From: Lenzites betulinus
Taxonomy: Eukaryota > Basidiomycota > Agaricomycetes > Polyporales > Polyporaceae
Length of the DNA stretch: 64,000 nt
Assembly: GCA_022264855.1 (NCBI GenBank)
Contig: JABYQU010000005.1
Location: forward strand, 186,001-250,000
Reading direction: 5' to 3'
Shown: one piece after another, positions 45,091-59,613 of the stretch
Numbering within the stretch: the stretch's first letter is position 1
Layout of the letters: the number at the start of each line of letters is the position of its first letter
Notes under the pieces: model-generated
Databases searched by the model: none
Told to the model about the DNA's origin: nothing
What the model saw: only the letters and a program-made list of their open reading frames with translations
Made by a program: the position numbers and the translations under genes

Positions 45091-46116
45091 CTAGTGCAGT
45101 CTGGGATATCGCCGCTCTGCGCCCCCTTGCATGTCGTAGTCGCTCATGGGGTGGTTGTTGCTGCCGTCGACCGCGCTGAGGAGCGCGGAGGCAGACATGC
45201 GCGGCACGGGCGTGTGCAGCGGGTTCTGCACGCCGTGCGACATCTGGTTGAGGAGCGTGCGGTAGCTGTCTGGCTCGGTCACCGAGCGGCGCTGGAGAAA
45301 GCCCGGTATCGATGGGGCCATGTCGGCGTCTGGGTGGTTGCCGCTGGGCGGCTGGAGGGACGCGGCGATTGACGACGGCGGCGGGGGGTGGCCCGAGAGA
45401 AGGGAGTGCGGGTACGAAAATGGCCGGCGATCATCAGGGGGCAGATAGCCAAACGATTTGTCGTCCGAGGTTGGGAAGCTGGGGTACTTGTCCTGGACGG
45501 AGCCCGAGAAGAGATCGCTCGTGGTTGAGCGGCCCAGGGAGGCGAACGGGGAGCCCTGGTTTGGTGGCGGGAGGGAAAAGCCCGAAGATAATGACTGGTT
45601 CGACTCCTTATCCGCGAACATGGACTCTGACCACCCCGTAGGGTCGAGCTCGGGCGCGGTGGATTGGGGCATAGACATGGCGGAGCCTAGTGGCGGATCG
45701 GGAGACATGGAGTGCGCACTGGTAGATCCGGCGGAGAGGGGGGACTCTGTTCTGCTCATGGGCGGGAGAGAACCCGAGGAGGTGAGGGCGGGTATTGAGG
45801 GTAGTGTGCCGCTAGAGTTGTGGGATTTATTGGCAGGCTTCGGTTTGTCCTTGCCTGTTGGGCCCTTGCCTAGTGCTGGACGATTGGCAGGGGGGAGGTT
45901 GAGTGCTGCGCGAAGAGTGTTGTTCTCTTCCTCGAGCTCGGTAACGCGCTGTTCGAGGGCCTGTGGCGCGGGGGTATGAGCGAAAAGTCGATGAGGAGAC
46001 TATGGAGTGCGTACCTCGAGGTGTGCGGCTCGGCGTGCGCGGAAAGCTCGTTGCACGTCGCGCGCCCTGTTAGGGGGCAGGTTGTCGTTGCGCTTGCGGC
46101 CGCGCTTGGACGACAT
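45091..46116 (-). CDS. bZIP transcription factor
   Basis: Two exons from MSSKRGRKRNDNLPPNRARD at 46116 to the TAG at 45091. The basic region is NRARDVQRAFRARRAAHLE with the invariant Asn and Arg in N-x(7)-R-like spacing. Immediately after the single intron comes the leucine zipper ALEQRVTELEEENNTLRAAL. The rest, some 270 residues, is a Pro/Ser-rich tail without further domains, including SIPGFLQRRSVTEPDSYRTL and MSASALLSAVDGSNNHPMSD. The intron splits the basic region from the zipper, a common position. Target genes cannot be read. The tail ends GGAERRYPRLH; a further 3' exon cannot be excluded. Confidence 0.85.
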
Positions 46117-46234
46117 GGTGGTGGCGGTGGGGGAGGGGGTGGTGTTGGCGGACAGCTTGAAAGGCGGGGGTAGACAAGGCCTAGAGCGCGAGGGAGGGTG
46201 AGGAGGCGTAGGAGGGGGGGGTAGGAGGAGGAGC

Positions 46235-46240
46235 TATATA
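46235..46240 (-). promoter_or_regulatory. Possible TATA box of the bZIP gene
   Basis: TATATA lies about 120 bp upstream of the bZIP start codon inside GC-rich DNA. Motif only. Confidence 0.25.
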
Positions 46241-47809
46241 GACGCCGCTGGGGAGGGAGGGGAGGCGGGATATTTGAAGGCAAAGGAGAGTCGCCGGCGG
46301 GCGATAGAGCAGGAGATTGATCGCGGAGCAGTGTACCGGGCGCGTCGATCAAGCTTCGCAGCCACGGCGAGCGAGAGAAGGGGAGTCCGCGGGAGAGGAC
46401 GGGCAGGAGAGGGAGGCGCAGGCGCTGCAGCCAGGACCGCCCCTGCGTCGCCTGCGTCGCCTGCGTCGCCCACGAGCCTCGCGCCGAGGCCCTCGCCCGC
46501 GTCCGACCCCAGCGAACGATCCCGTCGCGATCCCGCACGGCACATCACCCGACACGCGCAGCCATCACTCGACCGCGTTCTCACCATGTCCACACGCTCC
46601 AGCCGCCTCTCCGCTGCACAAGGCAGGCGCCTGCGACCTTCTGCAGCGGCGCGCACCCGCTCCCCCGGGCCATCGCTGCCCTCTCCAGCCCCTGGGCATC
46701 CGCGTCCCCCCGCGCTCTCGCCCTCCGAGCCTCCAGTGCGTCCGCGCACCCGTCCAGGCCAGCGCACGGCTCCCCCGCTGCCCCCTGCAGCGAGCCCCCC
46801 TGGCCTGGGGTGATGCGCATGTCGCGCAGCCAGCGCGTACATGCCTCCGACGATGTCGGACAGAACCCCCGCAGGCGACCAGAACCCGTCCAGGACCGCA
46901 CCACCCGATTCGCACGTCCGCAGCGCCCATGTCCGCTTCTGGCGCCCGGCCTGCCGACGAGTCCAATCCCTGATCCGGGCCTCAAACTCCTCGTCCCGGG
47001 CAACGCGGTCGTCAATATCCCACCGCTCCGCTCACGCCTCCCTCTAAACACATCCACGACGCCACCGCCGCCCTCGCCCTGCCGCCCGTGCACCGCAGAT
47101 CGTGTCCGTTGCGCAACTGTGTTTTTCCTCGAAGGCACCAACACATATTGTGCCGACAAGACATTGCAGTGTCCGACACTGCTCCTCCTCCCCACGTCTC
47201 CACGTGGGCCTTTGATGCGCCGACTGCATGCATACCTTTTCTCCTGCACCGCCTCCGGTGACTGAACGTCCTCTACGCCGCACCATCTCGCCCTGGGGGC
47301 TGCACAGTCTCCATTCTCAGAGCTTCGCTGTCCTCGCCAGCGCGCACCGGAACCGCAACGCGATGATGTTGCTTGAGCCCTCCCCGTGACCAAACCAACG
47401 GCACTCACTGTTTGCTACCGTCGCCCGTTGCCCGTCGTCCCACCCCCTCTCACACGCGAGGAATCCGCGGCTGTTGACGACGCGACAGAGAGGCACGCCC
47501 GTCTGTACGCCCCGACGTCGGAGCACAACGATCCATACAGATCGTCACTAGCGTATCAGCCGTGATGGGCTTAAACCCTCGGAACAGACACACGAATCAT
47601 TTAGCGTCCTCCCCCGCCGACTCCTCCTCGTCCGGCACCTCCTGCACCGTGTGGCCGTGCCCCATCTCGACCGCGAGCTTCCACGCCCCCCCCCGCCCCC
47701 CCCGACGTCTGCACAGGGGCTGCCCGCATCCGGACGACTTTGACGTCGTTCCTAGCTAGCGCGGTGGTGACTCGCGCGCCCCCACCCCGTACGCGTCTCG
47801 TCCGCAGCA
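46241..47809. other. GC-rich region upstream of the bZIP gene, no gene seen
   Basis: About 1.6 kb with long overlapping frames on both strands, caused by low stop-codon density. No family motif or splice-consistent gene is visible. A C-rich homopolymer patch lies near 47687-47702. Confidence 0.45.
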
Positions 47810-47817
47810 GCCGCCAT
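47810..47817. repeat. 8-bp target-site duplication GCCGCCAT (left)
   Basis: GCCGCCAT precedes the left terminus of the second element copy and is repeated exactly at 48549-48556. It differs from the duplication at copy A, so the two copies are separate insertions. Confidence 0.9.
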
Positions 47818-48548
47818 AGGACCCCCGATTATGGCAGGCGAACTCACATCAGTATCCGGACAAAATTGGGTCCGCCAGGACCCCCTATGCTAGATTTTTT
47901 CCAGACAAAATAGGCCAAAATTGGGTACCAACCCACCTCCAATTGCCAGACAAATCGGCGGCCGCGATGGGGTAACCTACATCAAAACCCGGACAAATTA
48001 GCCGCCTACCTAGGCTCCTGAGGTTACCAACACATAGGCGCCCCAATCAATGGTTGTTATACACTGCATAGTATTTTGTACGGTTGGGTTAGCATCGCTT
48101 ACTCAAACCACAACAAGGGCTGATATCAAGCCGCTTATGATGGCACTATCGGAGATTGAATATCTGAGGCACATTCTCAATAGCGCCCGCGCAGTAATGC
48201 TACTTACAAGCTTCACAGATCGAAACTTTCGGGATTTCGACTCATGTTTGTACTTTTAAAGCGCTGCTGAGTACTATGGTGGTCAGTGGGGATTTCTTTA
48301 ATGCTTTACAGTGACTGGAGCGCATTTTTCGGGCAGATTTCGCCCTAGGCGAACCTAGTTCGCATTTTCCGGACATATATAGCTTGGTACCAACCCGGAT
48401 TTGTTTTCCGGACAAACGGCCCCCTTCGGGGGCCGAACCTTGATTTTTTCCAGACATTTCGAGCGAAAAATGGCCCCAAACCCGCAGACATTTTGACCAA
48501 AATCGGGGTGGTCGAGATGTAGGTTCCCCTACTATAATCGGGGGTCCT
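47818..48548. mobile_element. 731-bp non-autonomous TIR DNA transposon, copy B
   Basis: Same orientation and length as 4795-5525, with no difference found when the two were read side by side. Termini AGGACCCCCGATTAT / ATAATCGGGGGTCCT, subterminal CCGGACAAA-type repeats and internal hairpins are all present. Identity between copies 43 kb apart with different target duplications means recent transposition, so a source of transposase should exist elsewhere in the genome. It sits in a gene-poor stretch between the bZIP and XPB genes. Confidence 0.93.
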
Positions 48549-48556
48549 GCCGCCAT
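48549..48556. repeat. 8-bp target-site duplication GCCGCCAT (right)
   Basis: Exact repeat of 47810-47817 after the right inverted repeat of copy B. Confidence 0.9.
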
Positions 48557-51402
48557 TCAGTCGCGATCGGAAGTTACCATGCAGATGGCGCACCGCGTCG
48601 CGTCGGCGCCAGGCAGAACCCCGCCCTCTGAGCTCTCTATCTCAGACGGGATCACTGCCGCCAGCCTGGGAGTGATAGCCCCGAGGACGACGCCGTCGCC
48701 GAATTCGACGAGCGGACGCGTTTCTGCTTTCCTCGTCCGCGCGCGTCCTGCTCCTATCATGCACGCCTCCGGGCGCTGATTCGGCGTGGAAGCCCCCCGT
48801 TCCCCCGCTGCACCATCAGCACGACAAGCCCGTATCGATGGCTCGCACCATGCGCTGCTGCAGCCTGCCGCGCACCGCATCGGCGGGGCAGGCGCAGGAG
48901 CGGTGTGCGAGTTCTGTGCTGCCGCCTCGAGCCCTGGCCAGGGTCGGCCCACCGCCACCCCCCGCCGCTGGCGAAGTGAACACCTCGTCATGCACCGTGC
49001 GTGCTAGCTAGTGCAACACAGTGCCACCGATCTCGCGATCGTTGGGCCTTTCCCGCCGCTCTCCGCGGCTGGTGCCTAGATGGCCTCCGAGTCCCCCTAT
49101 GCACCGGATGCGGCCCGTGCGGGGTCAGTACGTGCCACGCGAGCGTGTCACGCATGTCAGTTAAAACTCGTCTTTGCTCAGACTACAGTGACGTGCGCTA
49201 CCAAAATGCAGCTTTTCGGAGGCCTATCACACGGGTCTGACGCCGTTACACCGTGCAGACGCCTCCGTCTGCGTTCGCGTCGCACCTCGAACATAACTCC
49301 CACATCCGGACTCAGGATTGAGCATCGAACGTTCCACAGCGCGCGCACTGCCCGTAATGCGGCTTGCACACCAGCCTCGGGTACGCCTCCGGCCACTGAA
49401 TAATGCGTGCGGGCGCGGCCAAAAATACCGGACGGTCAGGGTTTTCGCTAGTCCTCGCTTGGGTGCGGGCGGCAGTGTCGTATGGTCCGCCCATGCAGTA
49501 TTAATCGCCAGAACCTACACAGAATCAATCAGGGCCCGGCGGGAGGATGCTCGTTAGCTGCAATCTCCGCGCTCGTAAGAAGTCGCGTTCGTGTACGCGT
49601 TACGGCCAGGGGTACGTAAGTGACGGTGCGCGGGATTACGGGACTTACGCAACGCGGGCGCATGCTGATCCTGCTCGAGCTTCGAGTGTCCGCTGCACTC
49701 GCAGAACACGCGCAGGCGGACGGGGAGGGAGGGTGCCTCAGGCTCGCGCTGCCAGGGCCAGGACGCCCGACCCGGCGGTGCACAGTGTCACCCGGGCAGC
49801 ACTGCTCGGTCACAGCGGCTTGGGCCAGGGGCCTCACTGCGTTGCAGGGAAGGTGCATCGCAATGCCACGCACGCGACGATTAGGTTGATGCTCCAGCGC
49901 ACCCCCAGCCCCCAGGTGCGTCGGATTTGCAAATGCGCCCCCGCTGATCCAGATGCAGATTTCATGGCGCACAACGCAGATAGCACCACCCGCTGCGGGC
50001 AGGTGTGGTCCCGCCGCACACCAGTATTACTATTACCAGCGGATGCCCGGGGCTGATGACGTTGATCGCCCCGAGTGTAGTACACAGTAATACACGCCCG
50101 TCCAGATTGAAGAGGGGTGCATATCATATTCGTGCGCGCATGCGCGTCCGCGTAACGGTACTACCCGCCCACAGCCGCTGCCCAGCGTGCAGCAGTGTAC
50201 CGCCCGGGAACACGCACGCGCGGTGGCACGGACGCGCCCCCGGGAATATGGCGCCTGCGGCTGCTATCTGCGCATTGAGTTCTCGCAGAACAACGATGTC
50301 CCTGTCTGTCAGTGTATCTGCCCCCTTCGTGCCAGGGCGCGGCGCGCTTCGCCCAGCGCGCGCGCGTGTACAGTGCCACTCGCGCGATTCCAGGCTGATA
50401 CCTTCACTTATAACTATAGCCGTATTCAGTAGCCATGGGTGATTCGAGACGCGTCGCGACCCGCGGATGGGGAGCCTCGGCGGACATAGTAATACGCTGT
50501 TGCACTGAGTCTGACACGCGCGTCTGCTCCCGAACCCGCCGCACCCCGATCGCAAGGTGCGCGGTGCGACGCGCGTCCTACTTTAGTACTCAGTGGAACA
50601 CGCCCGGGGCTACGTCCGCGACGGGCACGCGCCTCTGCCCCATTCGCGCGCATGCAGTCGCCAGTCCGCGGCAGAGGTGGCACCCTGCGCCGAGCCGCGC
50701 GACGCCGGCGGGACAGCGTGCGCCTAGCGTGTGTGGGAGGCCCGCCGCCATACATGGGCAGCAGCGCGCCGGAGCGGCGGTGGGTCGCGGGCATGCGGGG
50801 GCGCCGGCCGAGAAAGGCTGTCGGAGGCCCGCGCCCTGCGTCGCGGGTCGCGATGCATATGGGGCGTTCTTGATGGGAAGGGGGACGGCCGCGCCTCGCG
50901 CGCGACGGTGGACCCACAACTCTGTCGGTAGGCGCCCGTGGCACGGGGCCGTTCGCACGCAGCAAGTTCGGGGTTAGCTTGGCGCTGCACGGGCACGGGC
51001 AGGCCGTGGGCCGTCGAGGGCGGACGGGGCGGGGCGCGGTGCTCCTTCCGCCGGCGTGGGCGTTCGCGGGAAGACGCGGGTGGGCAGAACTTGTGGGCCG
51101 CTGTTAGCGAGCTCCGGTGATGCTGATCGTGTTCGAAGTTCAAGTTGTGCACGGACTGTGGCGGACGAGAGCTTGCACGAGCTGTTTCAAGGCCCCGACG
51201 GCGGGTATGGTTCATTCTCGAATGCTTACGTGCTGCAGGCCGAGGCAGACCATGCACAACGTCAGCTCGAATTATACGAGGTAGTAATATTCTACACCAT
51301 GTCCTGAGTGCTCCGTATTAACGCAATCTAAGAATACCCCCACATGACTAATGGGTCGCCCATCCATTCAACACGACACGGGGAAGCCCCAGCCGGCGGG
51401 CC
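48557..51402. other. 2.8-kb GC-rich gene-poor region, no gene seen
   Basis: Dense overlapping frames on both strands but none with a recognisable domain or splice pattern. CpG-rich. The last part should be the 3' UTR of the XPB gene. Confidence 0.45.
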
Positions 51403-54739
<3,337 letters not shown>

Positions 54740-54990
54740 TCCTGTAGGCGTTGAACAGAAAGTTACAGCTATCCCCTGATCTGAGAATAGTGTGGTTTGC
54801 TGCTGGTAGCACGCAGCGATAGTGGTGGCTCACAGAAGAGCACGGGCAGCATCAGCCACAGCAGCCACGAAACTGTAAGTCGCGAGATTAGTCATCTTTG
54901 AATCGGAGTTTCAATCAACACCCTTGCCCATGGCGCTTCTTCTCCAAACCTCCATCTAACCGCCATCCACTCTCTTCTCGCAGCACCAAA
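54740..54990. promoter_or_regulatory. Bidirectional promoter between SSL2 and BBP
   Basis: Only 251 bp separate the two divergent start codons, so both core promoters and 5' UTRs must fit here. A pyrimidine-rich stretch ending CTTCTCGCAGCACCAAA precedes the BBP start. No individual site is claimed. Confidence 0.5.
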
Positions 54991-56877
54991 ATGTGGAGAC
55001 CAGCAACTCGCGAGGTTACCGGAACGAATGATAGTGAGTCTTGTATGAGTATTATCTCGTGGATGGCATTTAATCCATCAACAGCGCCGTTGGGCAACCG
55101 TCGTCGGTTCGGCCCTCCCGTGGCAGCAGAAGAAGCTGCTCCCCCCCAGCTTGCGCAGCCTTCACCTTCCGCGTACCCCCGCTTTCAGCCTCAAAATGAC
55201 AGGGAAGGCTCAAGATCAGACCGCGGAGATACTCCAACCGCCAATGGTGCAGGTGAGCTCATCTTCTTTCGGTCAGGCTCACCACGTCGTCTCCTCGGTG
55301 TTCACTGCAGGCAGGCTCCGCCAAAATGCGATCCCTGTCTGATGACACCTGCATTGTGTGCACTGACTGATGCCTAGCTATTCACTAACCTAAATTGCTT
55401 ACCTCTGTCCCAGCTGTTGACCCTAATGCCCCCGGAAGCGCCGTAGCCGCTGGGGCGATGCCAAGACAGATATACCTGGTCTACCTACAGCCATCAATGC
55501 CAACGGTGTCTCGCAGGCTCATCTCGACAACTATGCGATTCATCTTAGGCTGGAAGAAATCAACCGCAAGTTGCGCCTGAACGACTTCGTTCCACCGGAA
55601 CGCGAACGGTGTGTACTCCTCACATTGTGTGTAAATGCAAGCAGCTTAACTTTATTTTGACAGCTCCCCTTCTCCTCCTCCTACGTATGATGCTCACGGT
55701 CGTCGTACTAACACTCGTGAGGTACGGTACCGCAAGAAGCTGGAGGATGAGCGCATCAAGCTGGTGGATCGTGCCATGAAAAACGACCCTAACTTCCGCC
55801 CCCCGGTCGAGTATCATCAGATGAAGCGCTCTCAGCGCCCCTCTGAGAAAGTCTACATTCCTGTCAAGGAGTTCCCTGAGATCAACTTCTTCGGGCTTCT
55901 AGTCGGTCCTCGCGGGAACAGTCTGAAGAAGATGGAACGAGAGAGCGGTGCCAAGATCAGCATTCGCGGCAAGGGTTCCGTGAAGGAGGGGAAGGCGAGA
56001 CCAGAACAGTACGCTGAAGATGCCGAAGAAGATCTTCATTGTCTTGTAACTGCTGACTCTGACGAGAAAGTCAACGCTTGCGTTAAAATGATCAACAAGG
56101 TCATCGAGACGGTAAGTTGACATGATAATTGATCCTGCAACGTCTGCTGATGAGACTGTACAGGCTGCGTCAACCCCCGAAGGTCAGAATGATCACAAGC
56201 GCAACCAACTTCGTGAACTTGCTGCTCTGAACGGTACGCTCCGTGACGACGAGAACCAGATTTGCCAGAACTGTGGAGGTGTCGGTCACCGGAAGTACGA
56301 TTGTCCAGAACAGCGCAACTTTACCGCGAACATCATCTGCCGTGTCTGCGGTAGTGCCGGCCACATGGCCCGTGATTGTACCGTCAACAGGGACCCGAAC
56401 GCAGTGCACGTCGCCGCCAGCAACCCCAACATGCCGAAGAGTGGTTTCGACTCCGAATACGCTAGCCTCTTGGCTGAACTTGGCGAGACGAGCAAGGGCC
56501 CGGGTGGGGATAGCGGAAGGTTGCCGTGGACGGGCTCGGGAGACATCACGGGTGGAGGGTCGAACATCCCCCCTTGGCGGCGCCCTGAGGTGTGGCAGAG
56601 CGCTGCTCCTTCTAACCCCCAGGGAGGTGGAGGAGGAGGCGGTGGTGGTGGTGGATACCGACCTCCTACAGGCTCTTACAACGGCTACGGTTCCGCGCCG
56701 GGCGGGTATGGTGGCGGCGCTCCTGGCGCTGCCCCTGCTTGGGGCGGACAGGGTGGTGGGTACGGTCAGGGCGGGCAACCAGGGTACTACCCCCAGTCGC
56801 AGGACAACAGTGCTGGCTATGCTCAATATTACCAGAGCCAGTACTCGCAACAACAGATCGCCGCACCGTCCCACTAA
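54991..56877 (+). CDS. MSL5: Branchpoint-binding protein SF1/BBP (Msl5)
   Basis: Splicing factor that recognises the intron branch site with U2AF. Start [14 protein letters not shown] at 54991; stop TAA at 56875-56877. Order: N-terminal Trp-containing U2AF-binding segment with [20 protein letters not shown], helix-hairpin [19 protein letters not shown], the [16 protein letters not shown] motif, KH-QUA2 domain ([20 protein letters not shown] with the GPRG loop), two CCHC zinc knuckles ([14 protein letters not shown] and [14 protein letters not shown]), and a Gly/Pro/Tyr/Gln-rich tail with eleven consecutive Gly codons. The frame slips by one base at the five-C run 55429-55433, between AVDPNAP and RKRRSRWGD; a sixth C would close it. 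It is convergent with RCM1. Confidence 0.94.
55429..55433 (+). other. Apparent -1 frame break in BBP (C5 run)
   Basis: Upstream, from the spliced acceptor at about 55413, the frame reads AVDPNAP; immediately downstream the conserved RKRRSRWGD is one base out of phase. An added C in the run rejoins them. No alternative acceptor tested restores both the frame and the conserved motif. Confidence 0.7.
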
Positions 56878-57172
56878 ACTGACGCAATCCTCACACCTTG
56901 GTCTCGAACTTACTTCGAAGCTTCCCATGCACCTCTCGGCTTCCGCCTGACGTCTCATCTCACCACGACAACCGCGCACCTCGGCCTCTTGTCATCGACC
57001 TCATCCTCACCGGGTCCTTTTTGTACTCATCGCATTCTCCTGACGCATCCCTCGAACGAACGCTGCTTCCCCTCGTGCCACTCACTCCAATAGCCTCTAA
57101 TCGCCGTGTTGTATCCGAAGAGACGAGTAATCCGTACGATTGACTTACTAAATAGCAGCAGACATATACAGG

Positions 57173-59075
57173 TTACGACGAGACAGGTGCCTTACCCTTC
57201 TTTTTCTTGCGCCTGCGCTTTGCCGCCGGTTGTGTCTCTCCATCCCCGTCCTCCTCCTCTGCCTTCCTCTTTACTGCCTCCTGTGCCGGCCTCCCTGCGT
57301 CCTCCCCAACTGTGCGAACGAATAGGCTTACGAAGAATCCATTGGTTGCATCATCGCCTGGTGAACAGCGAATGACTGACTCTGCGTCCGCTGTAAAGGG
57401 TGATCAGATATATGTCGGGTGGGCGTTCTGAGTGTGCATACCTGGATCGTCCATCTCCTCTGGGATACCCCGACGCTCCCACGTCGGGAGTACCTCTTTC
57501 TTGCGACCGAGGCGGAATCCTCCGCTCGTCGCTTCTTCAGACTTGATGGCTTCACGGACGACATGCTCGTTCTCAATAGCGTGTACGCTGCACGTAGAGT
57601 ACACTATTCTTCGCACAGACGGGACTGCGATGCCGAGTCTAGTAAGCACGGCCGAAAGCAGGGGGGGCGTTTGCGGAAACTCACAAGTCATGGCGTGTCG
57701 AATCATCTTGAGCTGAAAGCCGGCGAGTTTGTTCAGTCGTTCTGAGTCGTCGTCTGCTTCTTGCTCTGCAAGCTCAGATCAGATGGTGCTCATTAAATGC
57801 TCATGAGCATGCAGGCGACCTCACCATTGTCGAGCAGGTGGTCCAGTCGGTTAACGATACCCGACCCGCTACACGAAGGGTCGAGAAGTCTACGTTCCAA
57901 ATTGATGGGTCGATGAGCAAATGCACGTCGCACGAAAGGGGATGCGGAACTCACATATGCGTGACACTGCTATATTTTGGATCATTGGGTGATGTGGTGA
58001 GGAAATCAGAGTTGACCGCTTCGACGTTGCTGCAATGCGCCCTGGAGAGCATTGTCTTCAAAGTGCCGAAACGTTTACGGTCCCTCTCGAACGCGAACAG
58101 CTTCCCAGAGAGAAACGATTAGAACGAGGGCCGCATCTTGACGAGAGAGGACGAGTACCTTGCCCTTGTTTTGCATGATTGCGCAGAGATGGGATGTCTT
58201 ATTTCCCGGCGCGGCCGTCGCGTCAATTACGACAGAATTATCTCGGGCTGGCGGGGCGAGGACGTGTGCCGGAAAGCAGGATGCCTTGTCTTGGAGTATG
58301 ATCTTCCCGGACAGGTAAAGCGGGTCCTCCGTGAAGCGTACGGTAGGATGAAAGGCGAACAGGTCAGAAATATGATCATCTTGTTTGAATGCTTTCCTGA
58401 TGAAGTGGTCAGGATAAGAACAAGCCTGACGCGGGGTCGTGTGAAGTATGCATGTCCTCACAACTTACTTCGACAATAGCGGGTCCCCCCGTTCGTATCC
58501 TTGGGCTTCAAAGATCTTCAAGGCATCCTTAGTCGACCAGCATGTCCTGTTTACCCGGATATATCGAGGGATGGATGCTAGCAACGCAGTGTGAACTCCC
58601 ATGCCCGTCCAATAGGGCAAAACATACCAGCTCTGGAATCATCGGTTTGCGCTAATTCTGCATTCGACTTGGCACCTCGTTTGATCTTGAGCCTCGTGAA
58701 TTCGCTCTGCAGTCGTGTCCGGTGTCGGAGGATTGCTTGTTTGATCGGGCCCTCTCCCGCCTGTATGCCACGGGCGAGCAAGAGATCGTGGACGAGGACT
58801 AGCGCAAGATTTCGCGACGTAATTTTTCTCTCTTGCTTGAGCAACTGGATTACGTCGATGACCTCGTTCAACACCTGTTTGTCTACAAGGTCGTCAGAGA
58901 CTTAGAAGAGCTTTCTGGAAGGTACTTCGCAGTTCTCACATTTGAGTGTCTCGATCACGAGTGCAGCAGTCCTTTTTCTGTTCTTCTCGGGGACGGACGC
59001 AATGACACTCTTGATAGACCCTTTCTTTGCGTCCAACTTATCAAGCACGGTGACGGCTTCGAAGTAGAAATTCAT
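57173..59075 (-). CDS. RCM1: 25S rRNA cytosine-C5 methyltransferase Rcm1 (NSUN5 type)
   Basis: SAM-dependent RNA m5C methyltransferase acting on large-subunit rRNA in the nucleolus. Start MNFYFEAVTVLDKLDAKKGS at 59075; about seven exons; stop TAA at 57173-57175. N-terminal helices include SVIASVPEKNRKRTAALVIE and QVLNEVIDVIQLLKQERKIT. The Rossmann part has VVIDATAAPGNKTSHLCA (SAM motif I), LFAFERDRKRFGTLKTML, ILLDPSCSGSG (motif IV Cys) and RRIVYSTCSVHAIENEHVV (motif VI catalytic Cys). The tail is very basic (AKRRRRKKKKGKAPVSS), a nucleolar-type signal. Order and spacing match NSUN5/Rcm1 rather than Nop2 or Ncl1. It is divergent from the DnaJ gene. Confidence 0.93.
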
Positions 59076-59613
59076 AAAGATAGATATGCTACGACAGGAC
59101 ATGAGCCGTGCGACTCTGACGCGGTAGGGGACGTGCAATACGCGACTATGGTGGCCCGCCAGTAAAGACACGCGCTTTCTTGAAGTAGAAAGTGGAGAGA
59201 AGATCTAGAGATGTAGTTAGCAAGCGTTCTCGTCTTTTGGTACGAATGCAGAAGTCAGAACAATTATGGTCGTCAAACATGGGGAGACCCATTCCGACAA
59301 TGTAGATAAGTATGTATAAAGCATCATGTAGAATAACGAACAACACAGAGAACCTGATACGTACCAGGCCAATGATTTGCGAATCACCCGGCTCAATCAG
59401 ACGAAGCCCAAAGCTTAAGAGTCAGACGGAGAGAGGAAGGGGAGGCGGGAAATTTGACGTAAGCGCCGAAAGCGACGCGTTTTATGCGTGTTTTATGGGC
59501 GCCTATAGTCAGCAACGGCTTGAGCGCGGCAGCCACCGCGGTACTGCTACGACCCTCGTCTCTTCCTCCTTCCCCCTTCCACATCGGATTCTGGACGCGC
59601 AGGATATCCCCTA
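59076..59613. promoter_or_regulatory. Divergent promoter region between RCM1 and DnaJ
   Basis: 538 bp between divergent coding starts. No gene is seen; short frames lack motifs. A CT-rich run (TCTTCCTCCTTCCCCCTTCC) lies about 50 bp before the DnaJ start exon. Confidence 0.4.

Noticed and set aside
46234..47408. Frames up to 275 codons upstream of the bZIP gene
   Set aside because: Composition follows GC bias, frames overlap on both strands, and no homologous motif is seen.
47317..47526. VPLCRVVNSRG on the - strand, reminiscent of the alkyltransferase motif VPWHRVINS
   Set aside because: The catalytic-type PCHR sequence and flanking helices are absent and the frame is short; a chance resemblance.
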